DNA of 64,000 nucleotides. It comes from Candidatus Magnetomicrobium cryptolimnococcus (GTDB lineage: Bacteria > Nitrospirota > Thermodesulfovibrionia > Thermodesulfovibrionales > Magnetobacteriaceae). Positions 15,777 through 25,048 of this stretch are shown one piece after another. The position numbers and the translations under genes were made by a program. The stretch's first letter is position 1; every line of letters begins with the position of its first letter. The stretch is taken from NCBI GenBank assembly GCA_018606805.1, contig JAGYWI010000006.1, forward strand, positions 1 through 64,000, read 5' to 3'. The notes under the pieces are model-generated. The model saw only the letters and a list, made by a program, of their open reading frames with translations, did not search any database and had not been told where the DNA came from.

Positions 15777-16588
15777 TATAATTCTATCCTTAACGTAACA
15801 ACTTCGCTATTGCCTTTCGTAATAGGTATACTATTATTAATACTACCTATGTTGCTAAGAGATGCTGCAAGTGTTTGTATATTACTATATTGAATTTTAA
15901 TGTCAATATAAATAGTAGTATCTGATTCAGTGTTAACGGCAATAGTTTGTCCGCCTGCCTTAGTAATAAGTCTGTTGGCACTGCTAAGCAGTGTTTTATC
16001 TAAATTATCAGAGGTATTAGTTTCAGGAGCTAATTTAGCAGTGCGCAAGCCTTTTGAAAGAGAACCTACACCATTAACAGTTTTATCTGTGTCTTGATTT
16101 GGACTTATAGGTAAAATACGTATAAATGGTTTAGTTATGGCTGGCATGGGTGGGGCTGATGTCTCTGTTTGTTTATAATCATTTTTGGCTTTGGCTTTAG
16201 ATTGTATGGTATGTTCCTCTGTACTCATAATAGCCACCTCTTTATAAGGTTTATGTAACGGTTCATAGGTGTTTGAAATTAATATAATAACAGCTATGGC
16301 TACGCCTAAGGCACTCATTGGAATATAAATTAGATTAAATCTGGAAAAGGGGTTTTTAAGGGTTTTTTTGGTATTGATTTTTGTCTGTATATTTTGTGCA
16401 AGTCCAACTGGTGCATTTAAGCGTTGAAGATGTCCCATAGCATTTGTTAGTTTTTTGAATGATTCAAGCGTATGCTGACACCTGCTGCAAGAGTGCAAAT
16501 GTTCCTCAAGTAGCAGAGCCCGTTTATCTTCTAATCTGCCATCTATAAGCAGTGATATATCTTTTGCTCTAAATTTATGGTAAAACAT
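15767..16588 (-). CDS. Membrane-anchored anti-sigma factor (zinc-finger type)
   Basis: 273 aa. The N-terminus has the zf-HC2/anti-sigma zinc-binding pattern (HLHSCSRC, i.e. H-x3-C-x2-C near residues 30-37). One transmembrane helix follows (YIPMSALGVAIAVIILI, about residues 88-106). The rest would lie in the periplasm as a low-complexity linker and a terminal alpha-beta domain (TTIYIDIKIQYSNIQTLAASL). The start codon directly abuts the sigma-factor stop (no gap), so the two are coupled. The expected role is to hold the ECF sigma factor inactive until an envelope signal arrives. Confidence 0.85.
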   Translation of the reverse strand: MFYHKFRAKDISLLIDGRLEDKRALLLEEHLHSCSRCQHTLESFKKLTNAMGHLQRLNAPVGLAQNIQTKINTKKTLKNPFSRFNLIYIPMSALGVAIAVIILISNTYEPLHKPYKEVAIMSTEEHTIQSKAKAKNDYKQTETSAPPMPAITKPFIRILPISPNQDTDKTVNGVGSLSKGLRTAKLAPETNTSDNLDKTLLSSANRLITKAGGQTIAVNTESDTTIYIDIKIQYSNIQTLAASLSNIGSINNSIPITKGNSEVVTLRIELYYK

Positions 16589-17206
16589 CTATAAAGATGC
16601 CTCTAATTTTTTTCTAAGTCGCACTCTTGCCCTAAACAGCCTTGATTTAATTGTTCCAGTATTTAAGCCAGTGATTTTAGCAATCTCTTCATAGTTAAAC
16701 CCCTCCACATCTCTAAGTACAACGACTATTTTTTGTATTGGGGGCAGTGAATTGATAGCCCGTTGAATTGTTAGCTCTTTTTCCTTATATTCAAGTAGTG
16801 TTAAAGGGGATGGTTTGCCGTTTGGTAGGTTTTGTATATATTCGTCTAAACTATTTTTGTTAGGTTTGCCTTGGCAATCTTTTTTTATTATGATGCCCAT
16901 TTTTCTAAATAAACGATACTCTATTGAGTTAAGCTTGTTTTTACATGTATTAACCGTGATCTTGTAAAGCCATGTATAAAAAGATGAATCCCCACGAAAC
17001 TTATTTAAAGAATCGTAAACTTTTAGGAAAACGTCCTGAGACGCATCTTTAGCGTCTTCGTAATCGCCTAAAAACCGATAACACACGTTAAATATCCTAT
17101 CCATGTATTTTTCTAAAAGTCTATTGAAAGCGTTTATATCGCCTGCCCTAAATGCCTTTATAGATTTAGCATCTTCATCAGTAGCACTGTTTAGTTCTGT
17201 ACCCAT
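16589..17206 (-). CDS. ECF-type RNA polymerase sigma factor
   Basis: 205 aa with region 2 (LLEKYMDRIFNVCYRFLGDYEDAKDASQDVFLKVYDSL...FYTWLYKITVNTCKN) and region 4 (LPPIQKIVVVLRDVEGFNYEEIAKITGLNTGTIKSRLFRARVRLRKKL), the hallmark pair of RpoE-like factors. A non-conserved linker of about 60 residues separates them. It is encoded immediately before its likely anti-sigma partner. Target promoters cannot be told from this window. No autoregulatory promoter was recognised with confidence in the 54 bp before it. Confidence 0.93.
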   Translation of the reverse strand: MGTELNSATDEDAKSIKAFRAGDINAFNRLLEKYMDRIFNVCYRFLGDYEDAKDASQDVFLKVYDSLNKFRGDSSFYTWLYKITVNTCKNKLNSIEYRLFRKMGIIIKKDCQGKPNKNSLDEYIQNLPNGKPSPLTLLEYKEKELTIQRAINSLPPIQKIVVVLRDVEGFNYEEIAKITGLNTGTIKSRLFRARVRLRKKLEASL

Positions 17207-17260
17207 ACTTATAGACAGTTATTTAGTAAGAAAAGTTCCATTTTTATTAACAGACAAGTG

Positions 17261-19288
17261 TTAAGGGCTTTTAACGAGCTCGTCAAGTCTATTGAGTGAA
17301 TCAGTATCTCCAATTGCATATAGTTTATCGTCTTTTTTAAATATAAAATTAGCATCCGGATTCATTATAAGTTTATATTGCCTTTTAACGGCAACTATAC
17401 AATATCCAAGGTCGTATGAAATTTTTATTTCCTGAAACTGGTTGTCATCAAAAAAAGACCCCTCTTCAACGAGATACATTTTAGACTCTTGTCCTGGCAT
17501 CAAGGCAACAGCCCCATAAATTAGTCTAGCGTGAGTGTCTTTTTTGGTAAAAATCCTGTAATGGTCTTGGCGTATCCTTTCAGCATAACTTTTAATAAGT
17601 GTAGGTGGCATGTGAAAGTATTTAAGCACCCTTGAAAATATTTCTATTGAAGTTTCAAACTCCTCCGGTATTACCTCATCAGCGCCCATTTCATGTAAAG
17701 CCTCCACTTCTGCCATAAATCTTGTCCTTACTACAATATACACATGTGGATTCATGGCTTTGGCTGTTTGCACAATATTTCGCATACCAACCGGATCAGG
17801 TATGGTTACAACAAGCACTCTGGCTTTTTCTATGTTTACCTTATGAAGGATTTCCATGCTTGTGCCATCGCCAAAGTAAATGGGCTGTCCAGAGTCTCTC
17901 ATCTTATTTACAGTACTAATGTTTAGTTCAAGTATGACATATGGAATATCCAGCTCTTTTAAAACGCTAGCTAAGTTTTTACCGTTTATGCCAAAGCCAA
18001 CTATTATAACGTGGTCAGTCTTTTTCCCTTCATCCTTTTTGTCTGTCTCATGCTTTTTTTCTTCTTTTGGTTTTGTTTCCTTTGTATGGGTACGCATTTG
18101 TTCAAGTCTTTGACGTGATTTTTTGGATGTAACCCATTTAGATATTTGTGATGACATAGATATTAAAAACGGTGTTAATACCATAGTTATTATAGCTGAT
18201 GCCAAGAACACTTGGTAGTAAGTGTTGTTGAGGATTGATTCCTTAAGAGCAGATATGGATAAAACAAAAGAAAACTCTCCCACTTGTGCCAATATGATAG
18301 AGCTGTGAAGTGCTATGCGCAGGTTCCTTATCAGTATGTATATGGCGAGATTGCAGGCAAGTACTTTTATAAATATTATGGCTGCAACTATAAGTAAAAT
18401 ATTGATATAATGAGCAAATAAAAAATTTACATTAAGGAGCATTCCTATTGATACAAAAAAAAGGGCATTAAAGCTTTCCTTAAATGGAAGCACATCTGAT
18501 GTTGCTTGATAAGCGTAGTTTGATTCAGAGATAATTAAGCCTGCTAAAAAAGCACCAAGTGCTAAGGAAAGACCTAATTTATAAGTAAAAAAAGCAGCTC
18601 CAAGACATAAAAACATAATACTAATTACGAAAAGCTCTCGCTTTCTTGTCTTTGCTATCTCATCAAGTGCCTTTGGTATAAGCCAGTGGGCAGATACAAG
18701 CACAATACCTACAATAAAAAAAGACTTCAGTAGTACAAATATGACATCGGCAAGCTGCCTGTTGCTGCCAGCTTCTGAAAGTAACGGAATAGCCAGTATA
18801 AAAAGCACAGCACTTAAATCCTGAAATATAAGCACCCCAACCGTTATACGTCCGTGGGGGGATTCCATTTCTGCGCGCTCTAACAAGATTTTAAGCACTA
18901 TGGCCGTACTGCTTAATGACACCAGCATAGCAAACACTATGGCTGTGTTATATTTTATCCCAAATAGCATTGATATTAGGACAACAGCGCCAAGTGTAAT
19001 AAATATTTGTAAAAATCCGCCAACAAATATAGATTTTCGTAACGCATAAATATGTCTTAGTGAAAATTCAAGCCCTATGGTAAATAGTAGCAGTATTACC
19101 CCGATTTCAGCCATCAGCTCGACAAGTTCCACATCACTTACCAACTGAAGCCCATGCGGACCTAAAAACACGCCAGCTATCAGAAACCCTATTATCGAGG
19201 GCACCTTCAGCTTACCAAGTAGAAACACCACTAACACTGATATGCCAAATATTATTACTAACGGTGTTAAAAAATTGAAATCATGCAT
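17261..19288 (-). CDS. KefB-type cation:proton antiporter with RCK domains
   Basis: 675 aa. Residues 1-385 form a CPA2 Na+/H+-exchanger domain with about 12 membrane helices (start FLTPLVIIFGISVLVVFLLG; GLSLALGAFLAGLIIS). A charged Lys/Glu linker (about 390-422) leads to a TrkA-N Rossmann domain with the nucleotide loop GFGINGKNLA (from about residue 431), then a TrkA-C domain in the last 80 residues. Such systems move K+ or Na+ against protons under control of NAD(H) or other ligands. It is separated by 54 bp from the sigma gene and reads in the same direction, so co-transcription is possible. Confidence 0.92.
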   Translation of the reverse strand: MHDFNFLTPLVIIFGISVLVVFLLGKLKVPSIIGFLIAGVFLGPHGLQLVSDVELVELMAEIGVILLLFTIGLEFSLRHIYALRKSIFVGGFLQIFITLGAVVLISMLFGIKYNTAIVFAMLVSLSSTAIVLKILLERAEMESPHGRITVGVLIFQDLSAVLFILAIPLLSEAGSNRQLADVIFVLLKSFFIVGIVLVSAHWLIPKALDEIAKTRKRELFVISIMFLCLGAAFFTYKLGLSLALGAFLAGLIISESNYAYQATSDVLPFKESFNALFFVSIGMLLNVNFLFAHYINILLIVAAIIFIKVLACNLAIYILIRNLRIALHSSIILAQVGEFSFVLSISALKESILNNTYYQVFLASAIITMVLTPFLISMSSQISKWVTSKKSRQRLEQMRTHTKETKPKEEKKHETDKKDEGKKTDHVIIVGFGINGKNLASVLKELDIPYVILELNISTVNKMRDSGQPIYFGDGTSMEILHKVNIEKARVLVVTIPDPVGMRNIVQTAKAMNPHVYIVVRTRFMAEVEALHEMGADEVIPEEFETSIEIFSRVLKYFHMPPTLIKSYAERIRQDHYRIFTKKDTHARLIYGAVALMPGQESKMYLVEEGSFFDDNQFQEIKISYDLGYCIVAVKRQYKLIMNPDANFIFKKDDKLYAIGDTDSLNRLDELVKSP

Positions 19289-19363
19289 GCTTACAGTTTA
19301 TCATAAAGAGGGTAGGGTTATGATTATTTTTTACCCTAAAATTTATAAAAAGGTGGTGTTTAA

Positions 19364-19654
19364 ATGTCTAGTGTCTTGGTTTTTATAGGTAAGCATTCAA
19401 TTTTTGAGATAATCATGCTCCTTTGTTTTGGATGCGCATGGCCTGTTTCTATTTACAAATCATATACCTCAAGGAAGAATAACGGTAAGAGTATACTGTT
19501 TTTGTATTTAATCTTGATTGGTTATGTTGCAGGTTTTTTACATAAAATTTTATTTAACTACGATAGGGTTATTTATCTTTATGTGTTCATTGGGTCTTTG
19601 GTGTGTATAGATATTTTGCTCTATTACAGAAATAAGATAAAGTATGATAGGTAA
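19364..19654 (+). CDS. Small membrane protein, PQ-loop/SemiSWEET-like
   Basis: 96 aa with three hydrophobic helices. The first has the pattern GCAWPVSIYKSYTSRKNNGKS, close to the PQ-loop signature of SemiSWEET-type half transporters (Pro followed by a polar 'S..S.k.nGkSi' stretch). The following helix (ILFLYLILIGYVAGFLHKILF) fits as well. AGGTGGTG before the ATG supports the start. It is divergent from the antiporter gene. The substrate and even transport function are unproven. Confidence 0.65.
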   Translation: MSSVLVFIGKHSIFEIIMLLCFGCAWPVSIYKSYTSRKNNGKSILFLYLILIGYVAGFLHKILFNYDRVIYLYVFIGSLVCIDILLYYRNKIKYDR

Positions 19655-19739
19655 TTTATAGTGTATGTTGTAGAATTATTAATTTACCATTATTAAAGAT
19701 ACGTTTAAAAACATACTTGCTAATTTGCAAAATAATTAG

Positions 19740-20624
19740 CTATTTATGAGCATTAGGGGGTAATGAAATAATAGGCAGAGTAATCTTAAAGTGTGCACCA
19801 AAACCTTCTTTATTTGTAACAGAGATGCTGCCCTTCATGTTATTGATGATTTCACGGCTAACGTAAAGCCCAAGACCAGTGCCTTTTGATATAGGTTTTG
19901 TGGTAAAGAAAGGGTTGAATATCTTTTCTATTAAATCTTTATCAATGCCCGGACCGGTATCCATAATGGATGCCTCTACAATATTGCTATCAGCAATATG
20001 TCTTGTGTTTACATAGATTTTACCTCTTAGTTCCATGGCATCAGCTGCATTCATTAAAATATTAATGAATACTTGCTCAAGCTGCAATGGATCACAAACT
20101 ATTAGCGGGATGTTTTCTTCAAATTGGCGCTCTATTATGATATTGTGAAAGCTAACGTGATTTGCCAATATGAACAACGTTTTTTCTATTAGATGATTTA
20201 GATTAACAGAGACCTGTTTAGCATTACCATGACGGCTGTAGCCAACAAGGTTTGATACTATATTAGAGCATTTTTGTGCTTGTTCTATAATAATGTTTAG
20301 GTCATCCCTTGTGGATATATCATCTTTTGGGGTTTTATCGTAAAGTAGTCTTGAAAATATAATGATGCCAGTCAGTGGGCTATTTAGCTCATGGGCAACA
20401 CCTGCGGCAAGCCGCCCTATAGATGCTAACTTTTCTGTGTGCATATACTGAAGTCTATCCTTATTTTCTGTACCTTCCTTCCTTGTTTTAGTTACTTGTA
20501 ATTTGTTCGTCTTAATAATAATAAAAATGCCTATTATCGCTATGAACATGCCGGCACCTGTAGCTACCACAAATAGCAAAATCAGAATTAATATATATTT
20601 GATAAACAGTTTTTCCTTTATCAT
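19740..20624 (-). CDS. Membrane-bound sensor histidine kinase
   Basis: 294 aa. One N-terminal membrane helix (YILILILLFVVATGAGMFIAIIGIFIII) is followed directly by a HisKA domain with the phospho-acceptor H-box KLASIGRLAAGVAHELNSP, then a HATPase domain: N-box NILMNAADAM, G1 DTGPGIDK, F-box FNPFFTTK and G2 GTGLGL. There is no periplasmic or PAS sensor, so it may sense through the membrane or a partner. No response regulator gene is adjacent (an orphan). Confidence 0.9.
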   Translation of the reverse strand: MIKEKLFIKYILILILLFVVATGAGMFIAIIGIFIIIKTNKLQVTKTRKEGTENKDRLQYMHTEKLASIGRLAAGVAHELNSPLTGIIIFSRLLYDKTPKDDISTRDDLNIIIEQAQKCSNIVSNLVGYSRHGNAKQVSVNLNHLIEKTLFILANHVSFHNIIIERQFEENIPLIVCDPLQLEQVFINILMNAADAMELRGKIYVNTRHIADSNIVEASIMDTGPGIDKDLIEKIFNPFFTTKPISKGTGLGLYVSREIINNMKGSISVTNKEGFGAHFKITLPIISLPPNAHK

Positions 20625-21108
20625 GATTTTATAAATAATAACAAATTTATTCAGTTTTTTTGAAATAATATTATTGACAACTAAAACAAATTTAATGTAT
20701 TGTTAATCAGATAGTAGAAGTTGCTCATTAATAATCATTAAGTGTTTCAGTGTATCTTTTGGTCATTTACATAATAGCCGGTAAAATCGTTGAAAAATAA
20801 GAAAATAAGTGTTTTAGCCTTTTTAACAAAAAAAATAGTGAGCCGCTTAGTATAAAATATAATAGTTAATGGATAGTTAGTAGGCACGAGGTGGTGCGGT
20901 CGTTTTCTTTGATTAACAATCACAAAATTTAATAATCAAAAAGTTTAATTAACCTTAATGCTTAAATTAAAAAGCCTGTATACCGATAAATAATATACCA
21001 CTATTAGTGTATCGAAAATAATAAACTTATTAATTAAGATATAGAATAAAACATCAAGTAAAATATGAGGTTAATTAGCTTGCATATCATAAATAAGGAG
21101 TTAATTCA
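20625..21108. other. AT-rich intergenic region before rho
   Basis: 484 bp without a credible gene. TTGACA (20674-20679) and TATTGT (20698-20703), 18 bp apart, form a candidate plus-strand promoter that would give a rho leader of about 400 nt. A second TATAAT-like hexamer is near 20858. Rho genes are commonly autoregulated through long leaders, so the length is plausible. No defined RNA structure was recognised. Confidence 0.35.
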
Positions 21109-22368
21109 ATGGGTAATATTGCTATTACTGAGTTACAGGAAAAAAATATAGAAGAATTAACAAATGTAGCTCAAGGGTTAAGTGTTGAAGCGGCATCAAG
21201 CATGAGGAAACAAGACTTGATATTTGCCATATTGCAAGCCCAGGCTGAAAAAACAGGTAATCTGTTTGCCGAAGGCGTGCTCGAAATACTCTCCGATGGG
21301 TTTGGGTTTTTAAGAAGCCCGGACTATAGTTATTTGCCAGGCCCTGATGATATTTATGTATCACCATCGCAAATAAGACGATTTAACCTACGCACCGGTG
21401 AACTTGTCTCCGGTCAGGTAAGACCACCAAAGGAAAATGAACGGTATTTCGCCCTATTAAAGGTTGAGGCTATTAATCATAAGGCACCAGAGGAAAACAT
21501 CAGCCGCCTGCTCTTTGATAATTTAACACCATACTACCCAACAGAACGCATTAAACTTGAATATGACGGTACGGATTATTCAACTCGCGTTATGGACCTA
21601 ATTACACCAATAGGTAAGGGACAAAGAGGACTTATCGTGGCAGCCCCAAGAACTGGTAAAACCATGCTGTTACAGTCTATCGCTAAGGCTATTAAGGTTA
21701 ATCATAGGGAAATCCACTTAATAATACTATTAATAGATGAAAGACCAGAAGAAGTTACCGACTGGAAACGACAGGTGGAACAGTCCGAAATAATAAGCTC
21801 TACCTTTGATGAGCCACCACACAGACATTGTCAGGTGGCTGAAATGGTTATAAACCGTGCTAAGCGACTTGTTGAATGTAAACGAGATGTGGTCATATTA
21901 CTTGATAGTATAACCCGTCTGGCAAGGGCATATAATGCTGTAATACCAGCAAGTGGCAAGGTACTATCAGGCGGTCTTGATTCAAATGCCCTGCAAAAAC
22001 CAAAACGGTTCTTTGGTACTGCTAGAAATATTGAAAACGGAGGTAGCCTCACTATAATAGCAACAGCACTCGTTGACACTGGCAGTAGGATGGATGATGT
22101 TATCTTTGAAGAATTCAAAGGTACTGGCAATATGGAACTTCATCTAGACAGAAAACTTGTTGATAAACGTATATTCCCAAGTATAGATATAAACACCTCC
22201 GGCACAAGAAAAGAGGAGCTTCTTGTAACTAAAGAGGTACTTAACAAAATGTGGATTCTTAGAAAGGTGCTTAATAATTTAAGTAGTGTGGAAAGTATGG
22301 AATTCTTATTAGCAAAACTAAAAAATACAAAGACTAATCAGGATTTTCTTGATATGATGAATAAATAA
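21109..22368 (+). CDS. rho: Transcription termination factor Rho
   Basis: 419 aa, the usual length. The N-terminal Rho domain ([19 protein letters not shown]) is followed by the RNA-binding cold-shock-like domain ([16 protein letters not shown]...[19 protein letters not shown]-type) and the hexameric RecA-like ATPase. The ATPase carries the P-loop [15 protein letters not shown], Walker [15 protein letters not shown] and the Q/R loops ([14 protein letters not shown]). It unwinds RNA:DNA at Rho-dependent terminators. The bicyclomycin-site region looks standard. AAGGAG before the ATG sets the start. A thioesterase gene follows after 2 bp. Confidence 0.97.
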   Translation: MGNIAITELQEKNIEELTNVAQGLSVEAASSMRKQDLIFAILQAQAEKTGNLFAEGVLEILSDGFGFLRSPDYSYLPGPDDIYVSPSQIRRFNLRTGELVSGQVRPPKENERYFALLKVEAINHKAPEENISRLLFDNLTPYYPTERIKLEYDGTDYSTRVMDLITPIGKGQRGLIVAAPRTGKTMLLQSIAKAIKVNHREIHLIILLIDERPEEVTDWKRQVEQSEIISSTFDEPPHRHCQVAEMVINRAKRLVECKRDVVILLDSITRLARAYNAVIPASGKVLSGGLDSNALQKPKRFFGTARNIENGGSLTIIATALVDTGSRMDDVIFEEFKGTGNMELHLDRKLVDKRIFPSIDINTSGTRKEELLVTKEVLNKMWILRKVLNNLSSVESMEFLLAKLKNTKTNQDFLDMMNK

Positions 22369-22370
22369 GT

Positions 22371-22763
22371 ATGGAAACATTAGAGGATGATTCACAGTGT
22401 TTTATTTGTGGGCAGCAAAACGAGGCCGGCCTTAGATTGGATTTTCAGCTAAATGATTCTGTTGTGATGGCACCATTTACTGCTAAAAAAATACACCAAG
22501 GTTATAAAAATGTGTTGCACGGTGGTATTGTCTGTGCAATTTTGGATGAAGCCTCTGTCAAGGCTGTCAATTTTGAAGGAAGAAATGCTGTAACGGCAGA
22601 ACTCACTGTAAGATTTAAAAATCCTATGAAAGTTGATACTACTGCTATTGTTAGTGCTAAGGTTATAAAAAGGCGCGGTAGCTTCTATGAAACAGAAGCT
22701 AAAGTAGAACTCGAAAATGGTACTTTAATAGCCCTTGGACAAGCTAAATTATTTGCTATATAG
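22371..22763 (+). CDS. PaaI-like hotdog thioesterase
   Basis: 130 aa, a single hotdog domain. The pattern QCFICGQQNEAGLRLDF, HQGYKNVLHGGIVCAILDEA (HGG motif with the catalytic acid nearby) and TAELTVRFKNPM matches acyl-CoA thioesterases of the PaaI/4HBT class, including the members with an N-terminal C-x2-C 'CFVCG' signature. The substrate is unknown. It starts 2 bp after rho and lacks its own ribosome site, so it is probably translated by coupling. A dispersed 3'-end repeat begins about 60 bp after the stop. Confidence 0.85.
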   Translation: METLEDDSQCFICGQQNEAGLRLDFQLNDSVVMAPFTAKKIHQGYKNVLHGGIVCAILDEASVKAVNFEGRNAVTAELTVRFKNPMKVDTTAIVSAKVIKRRGSFYETEAKVELENGTLIALGQAKLFAI

Positions 22764-22826
22764 AGGAGATGAAGAAAAGAGTGGGGGACAACCCTTTTGA
22801 GCAAAAGAAAAAGAAAAAAGACAAAA

Positions 22827-22905
22827 GATAGAAGAGCTGGGGAAAACCCTTTTAGGCAAAAGGGTTCTTCCCCAGCACCCCCTTTCCTAAAACTTTTGTC
22901 CTAAC
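22827..22905 (+). repeat. Gene-3'-end repeat, thioesterase copy
   Basis: GATAG, then CTGGGGAAAACCCTTTTAGGC, whose complement AAAGGGTTCTTCCCCAG follows directly and makes a near-perfect hairpin of about 17 bp. The element ends in CCCCCTTTCCTAAAACTTTTG. Sense-oriented relative to the upstream gene, as are the other three copies. Confidence 0.6.
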
Positions 22906-22978
22906 AATAAGTGCTAAATGTTATACACTATGGCAGAATGGCACTTTTTTTCCCAAAATCTGTGCAGGCATAACGAGT

Positions 22979-23041
22979 AAATCGGCGAATGGAAAGACAA
23001 CCCCCTAAAAAAATGGGGGTTGTCTTTCCATTCGCCGATTT
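22979..23041. repeat. Perfect 27-bp inverted repeat with 9-nt loop
   Basis: The arms at 22979-23005 and 23015-23041 are exact complements (outer end AAATCGGCGAATGG, inner end GACAACCCCC) around the loop TAAAAAAAT. It is GC-rich relative to its surroundings and would form a very stable hairpin or cruciform. There is no T-run, so it is not a classical terminator. Confidence 0.9.
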
Positions 23042-23388
23042 GGCGCTGAAAGGGGGAGGAAAAGACTCCCCCTTTAAATCCCCCTCTCACTACTTTGGAG
23101 CCACGCAGAAACTTTACAACTAACCATGTGTTGTACATAATGGCGAAGATGCGTAGGTACACAGGGAGGTATGCCTCACACCCTCCCTCACATAGGTTCC
23201 CCTACAAATGAAAATGGATGCGTAGGGGCAGACCTATGTGTCTGCCCTTTGCTTCTAATTATCGAGTGGAGACAGTGTTGCAAGTGGTAGCACTATGGTG
23301 CGCCTCCGCACCCTTGCAGGTAGGCAGTGAAAAGGGGAAGGACAGAGTCCTTCCCCTTTTCTATATCTTTTATTTTTTTATCTTCAAC

Positions 23389-23994
23389 TTAGTAACTAGT
23401 CTTAGACTCTACAGTACCATCCAAGCCCACCACATTCAAGTAGTTAGTGCGGTTTGAGTACTTAGCGCCGCCAACTTCGCTGCTTTTAGTAACTTCAGAG
23501 GTGGTAACGTATATTTTGCCACCAACAACTGACGGTTTTGATGTAATGAGACCGGTGAACGATACTGTTATAGGTGTTACACCAGCAGAAAGTGGCAGGC
23601 TAACTATGTACAATGAAGATGTCGAATTATATGAAGCTTCATCAGACACTTTGCCCTTTTGGCCGCTTTTACTTGCAGCTACTAAAACACTATACTCTTC
23701 ACTTAAGGCATATTCAGTTACAGTATCACTTAGGCTCAGTACAGTGCTTGTTCCATCTGCGGTTATCTCTACTATGTTAGTTACAGGCACGCCTGAATAA
23801 TTGTTTTGTCCTGCTGCGTTACTTGGATACAAAATGTATGCAGTGCCAGCAGAGGAAACCACTAAGTCATTTTGTTTATTTACAGAAAAACCTACTGATG
23901 AGTTTTGGCCATCGTCATCCTTTGCGTATGCAACATTTCCAGCTAAAACTGTTACTAACAATAGTACCAATATTATATTTATTGTCCTTTTCAT
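23389..23994 (-). CDS. Secreted protein of unknown function
   Basis: 201 aa. AGGAGGGG upstream of the ATG (about 23999-24006) and a clear signal peptide (MKRTINIILVLLLVTVLAGNVAYA) make it a real exported protein. The mature part is rich in Ser, Thr and Val with a strand-heavy pattern, e.g. FSVNKQNDLVVSSAGTAYIL and TPITVSFTGLITSKPSVVGG. The pattern is reminiscent of short beta-propeller-like or extracellular sheet proteins. No family recognised. It stands alone between two repeat-rich or AT-rich gaps. Confidence 0.75.
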   Translation of the reverse strand: MKRTINIILVLLLVTVLAGNVAYAKDDDGQNSSVGFSVNKQNDLVVSSAGTAYILYPSNAAGQNNYSGVPVTNIVEITADGTSTVLSLSDTVTEYALSEEYSVLVAASKSGQKGKVSDEASYNSTSSLYIVSLPLSAGVTPITVSFTGLITSKPSVVGGKIYVTTSEVTKSSEVGGAKYSNRTNYLNVVGLDGTVESKTSY

Positions 23995-24329
23995 ATTACC
24001 CCTCCTAATATTAGGTTGTTTTTATACTTAGCACAAGCTTAAGTATTCAATATTTTACTTGACATTATGTAGTTTTGTATGTATTCTTTATTACATTTTT
24101 AAGTTAACCTCCAAGTTTGTCTTATTAAATTATTATAATGCACAATACATGCCAAAGGATTATTCCTTTGTTTTCCAAGTAAGTCTTAGAAATAAGTTGA
24201 TGTTATATTATTATTGTGATTATATTTCGTTATTTTGATTTTATTTAATCAGGCAAGTCTTAGGTGATTATATTATTACAAATGTGTTAGACTGAAATAT
24301 TATGTACGACATGGAGGTAATGATAGAAT
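23995..24329. other. Intergenic region with candidate promoter and three direct repeats
   Basis: TTGACA (24059-24064) and TATTCT (24082-24087), 17 bp apart, read toward the flavoprotein gene. Downstream, GTCTTA preceded by AAG occurs at about 24119, 24183 and 24257. The last two are in CAAG-type contexts, and all are followed by AT-rich TATTATTA-like stretches. They could be operator repeats or chance in AT-rich DNA. Confidence 0.35.
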
Positions 24330-24989
24330 ATGAAAGTGCTTGGTGTATCCGGCTCTCCGGTAAATAATAGTAATACAGATAGGGCGCTTAAGGCAGCATT
24401 AGAGGCTACTGGTTGTGAGACAGAGTATGTAAAGTTGGTTGATTACGATGTAGCCCCCTGTAAAGCGTGTCTTGGATGTGTTGGGACAAACGTATGTGTA
24501 CAAAAGGATGATGGCGTGATGCTTGCGCAAAAGGCAAAGGAGGCAAGTGCGCTGATTATTGCAGCTTATACGCCATACTCTTCAATTGATGCCCGCACGA
24601 AGGCATTTATTGAAAGGCTATATCAGTTACGCCACTTTCACGCTTATATGAGCGGTAAGCCGGGAGGTGCTATTGTTACCACGAGTATTCCGGACAATAA
24701 TGCTATCTTGCCGCAGGCGGGCGACCTTGTTGTTAATTCCATCATGTACTATATGATTGAAGAAGGGATGAATTTTGTTGGTGCAGTTAATGTGTTAGGT
24801 AATGTGCCTTGTGTTCGTTGTGGAATACCGGATTGTAATATGAATGGTGTTAAGATGATTTTTGGTGAAGGGATTAGTTTAAAATCTGTTGGTATTAATA
24901 ATTTTGAAATGCAGCACAAGGCTGTTGAATCAGCAATGGCGCTTGGTGTTAAAATTGGTAAGACATTAAAAAAACAGATTAATATTTAG
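24330..24989 (+). CDS. Iron-sulfur flavoprotein (NADPH-dependent FMN reductase family)
   Basis: 219 aa with a flavodoxin-like fold. The FMN phosphate loop GVSGSPVNNSNTDRAL is at residues 4-19. A compact cysteine motif, C-x2-C-x2-C-x5-C (CKACLGCVGTNVC, about residues 47-59), is typical of archaeal Isf-type iron-sulfur flavoproteins carrying a 4Fe-4S cluster. Two more Cys (CVRCGIPDC) occur near residue 165. It probably shuttles electrons from ferredoxin to small acceptors such as oxygen or peroxide; the physiological partner is unknown. GGAGGTAATG precedes the start. A ferredoxin gene follows in the same direction. Confidence 0.85.
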   Translation: MKVLGVSGSPVNNSNTDRALKAALEATGCETEYVKLVDYDVAPCKACLGCVGTNVCVQKDDGVMLAQKAKEASALIIAAYTPYSSIDARTKAFIERLYQLRHFHAYMSGKPGGAIVTTSIPDNNAILPQAGDLVVNSIMYYMIEEGMNFVGAVNVLGNVPCVRCGIPDCNMNGVKMIFGEGISLKSVGINNFEMQHKAVESAMALGVKIGKTLKKQINI

Positions 24990-25034
24990 GGTGGTGTATT
25001 ATTATTTTTTTCATTTTTTTTTTACTATATGTGT

Positions 25035-25040
25035 TATAAT
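25035..25040 (+). promoter_or_regulatory. Candidate extended -10 element directly before ferredoxin gene
   Basis: TGTTATAAT (hexamer at 25035-25040) lies 8 bp before the ATG at 25049. Transcription would begin at or next to the start codon, giving a leaderless mRNA. No Shine-Dalgarno sequence is present. Confidence 0.4.
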
Positions 25041-25048
25041 TTTAAATT

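Larger units (their letters stand above)
22764..23388. other. Repeat-rich intergenic region
   Basis: 625 bp without a credible gene. It holds a copy of the gene-3'-end repeat (22827-22905), a perfect 27-bp palindrome (22979-23041), a GGGCAGAC/GTCTGCCC hairpin (23226-23247) and a further A/G-rich hairpin near 23328-23362 (AAAAGGGGAAGGACAGAGTC region). The short open frames through it coincide with these repeats. Confidence 0.6.

Noticed and set aside
22914-23457. Short open frames in the gap after the thioesterase gene
   Set aside because: They overlap hairpins and dispersed repeats and have no ribosome sites or conserved pattern.
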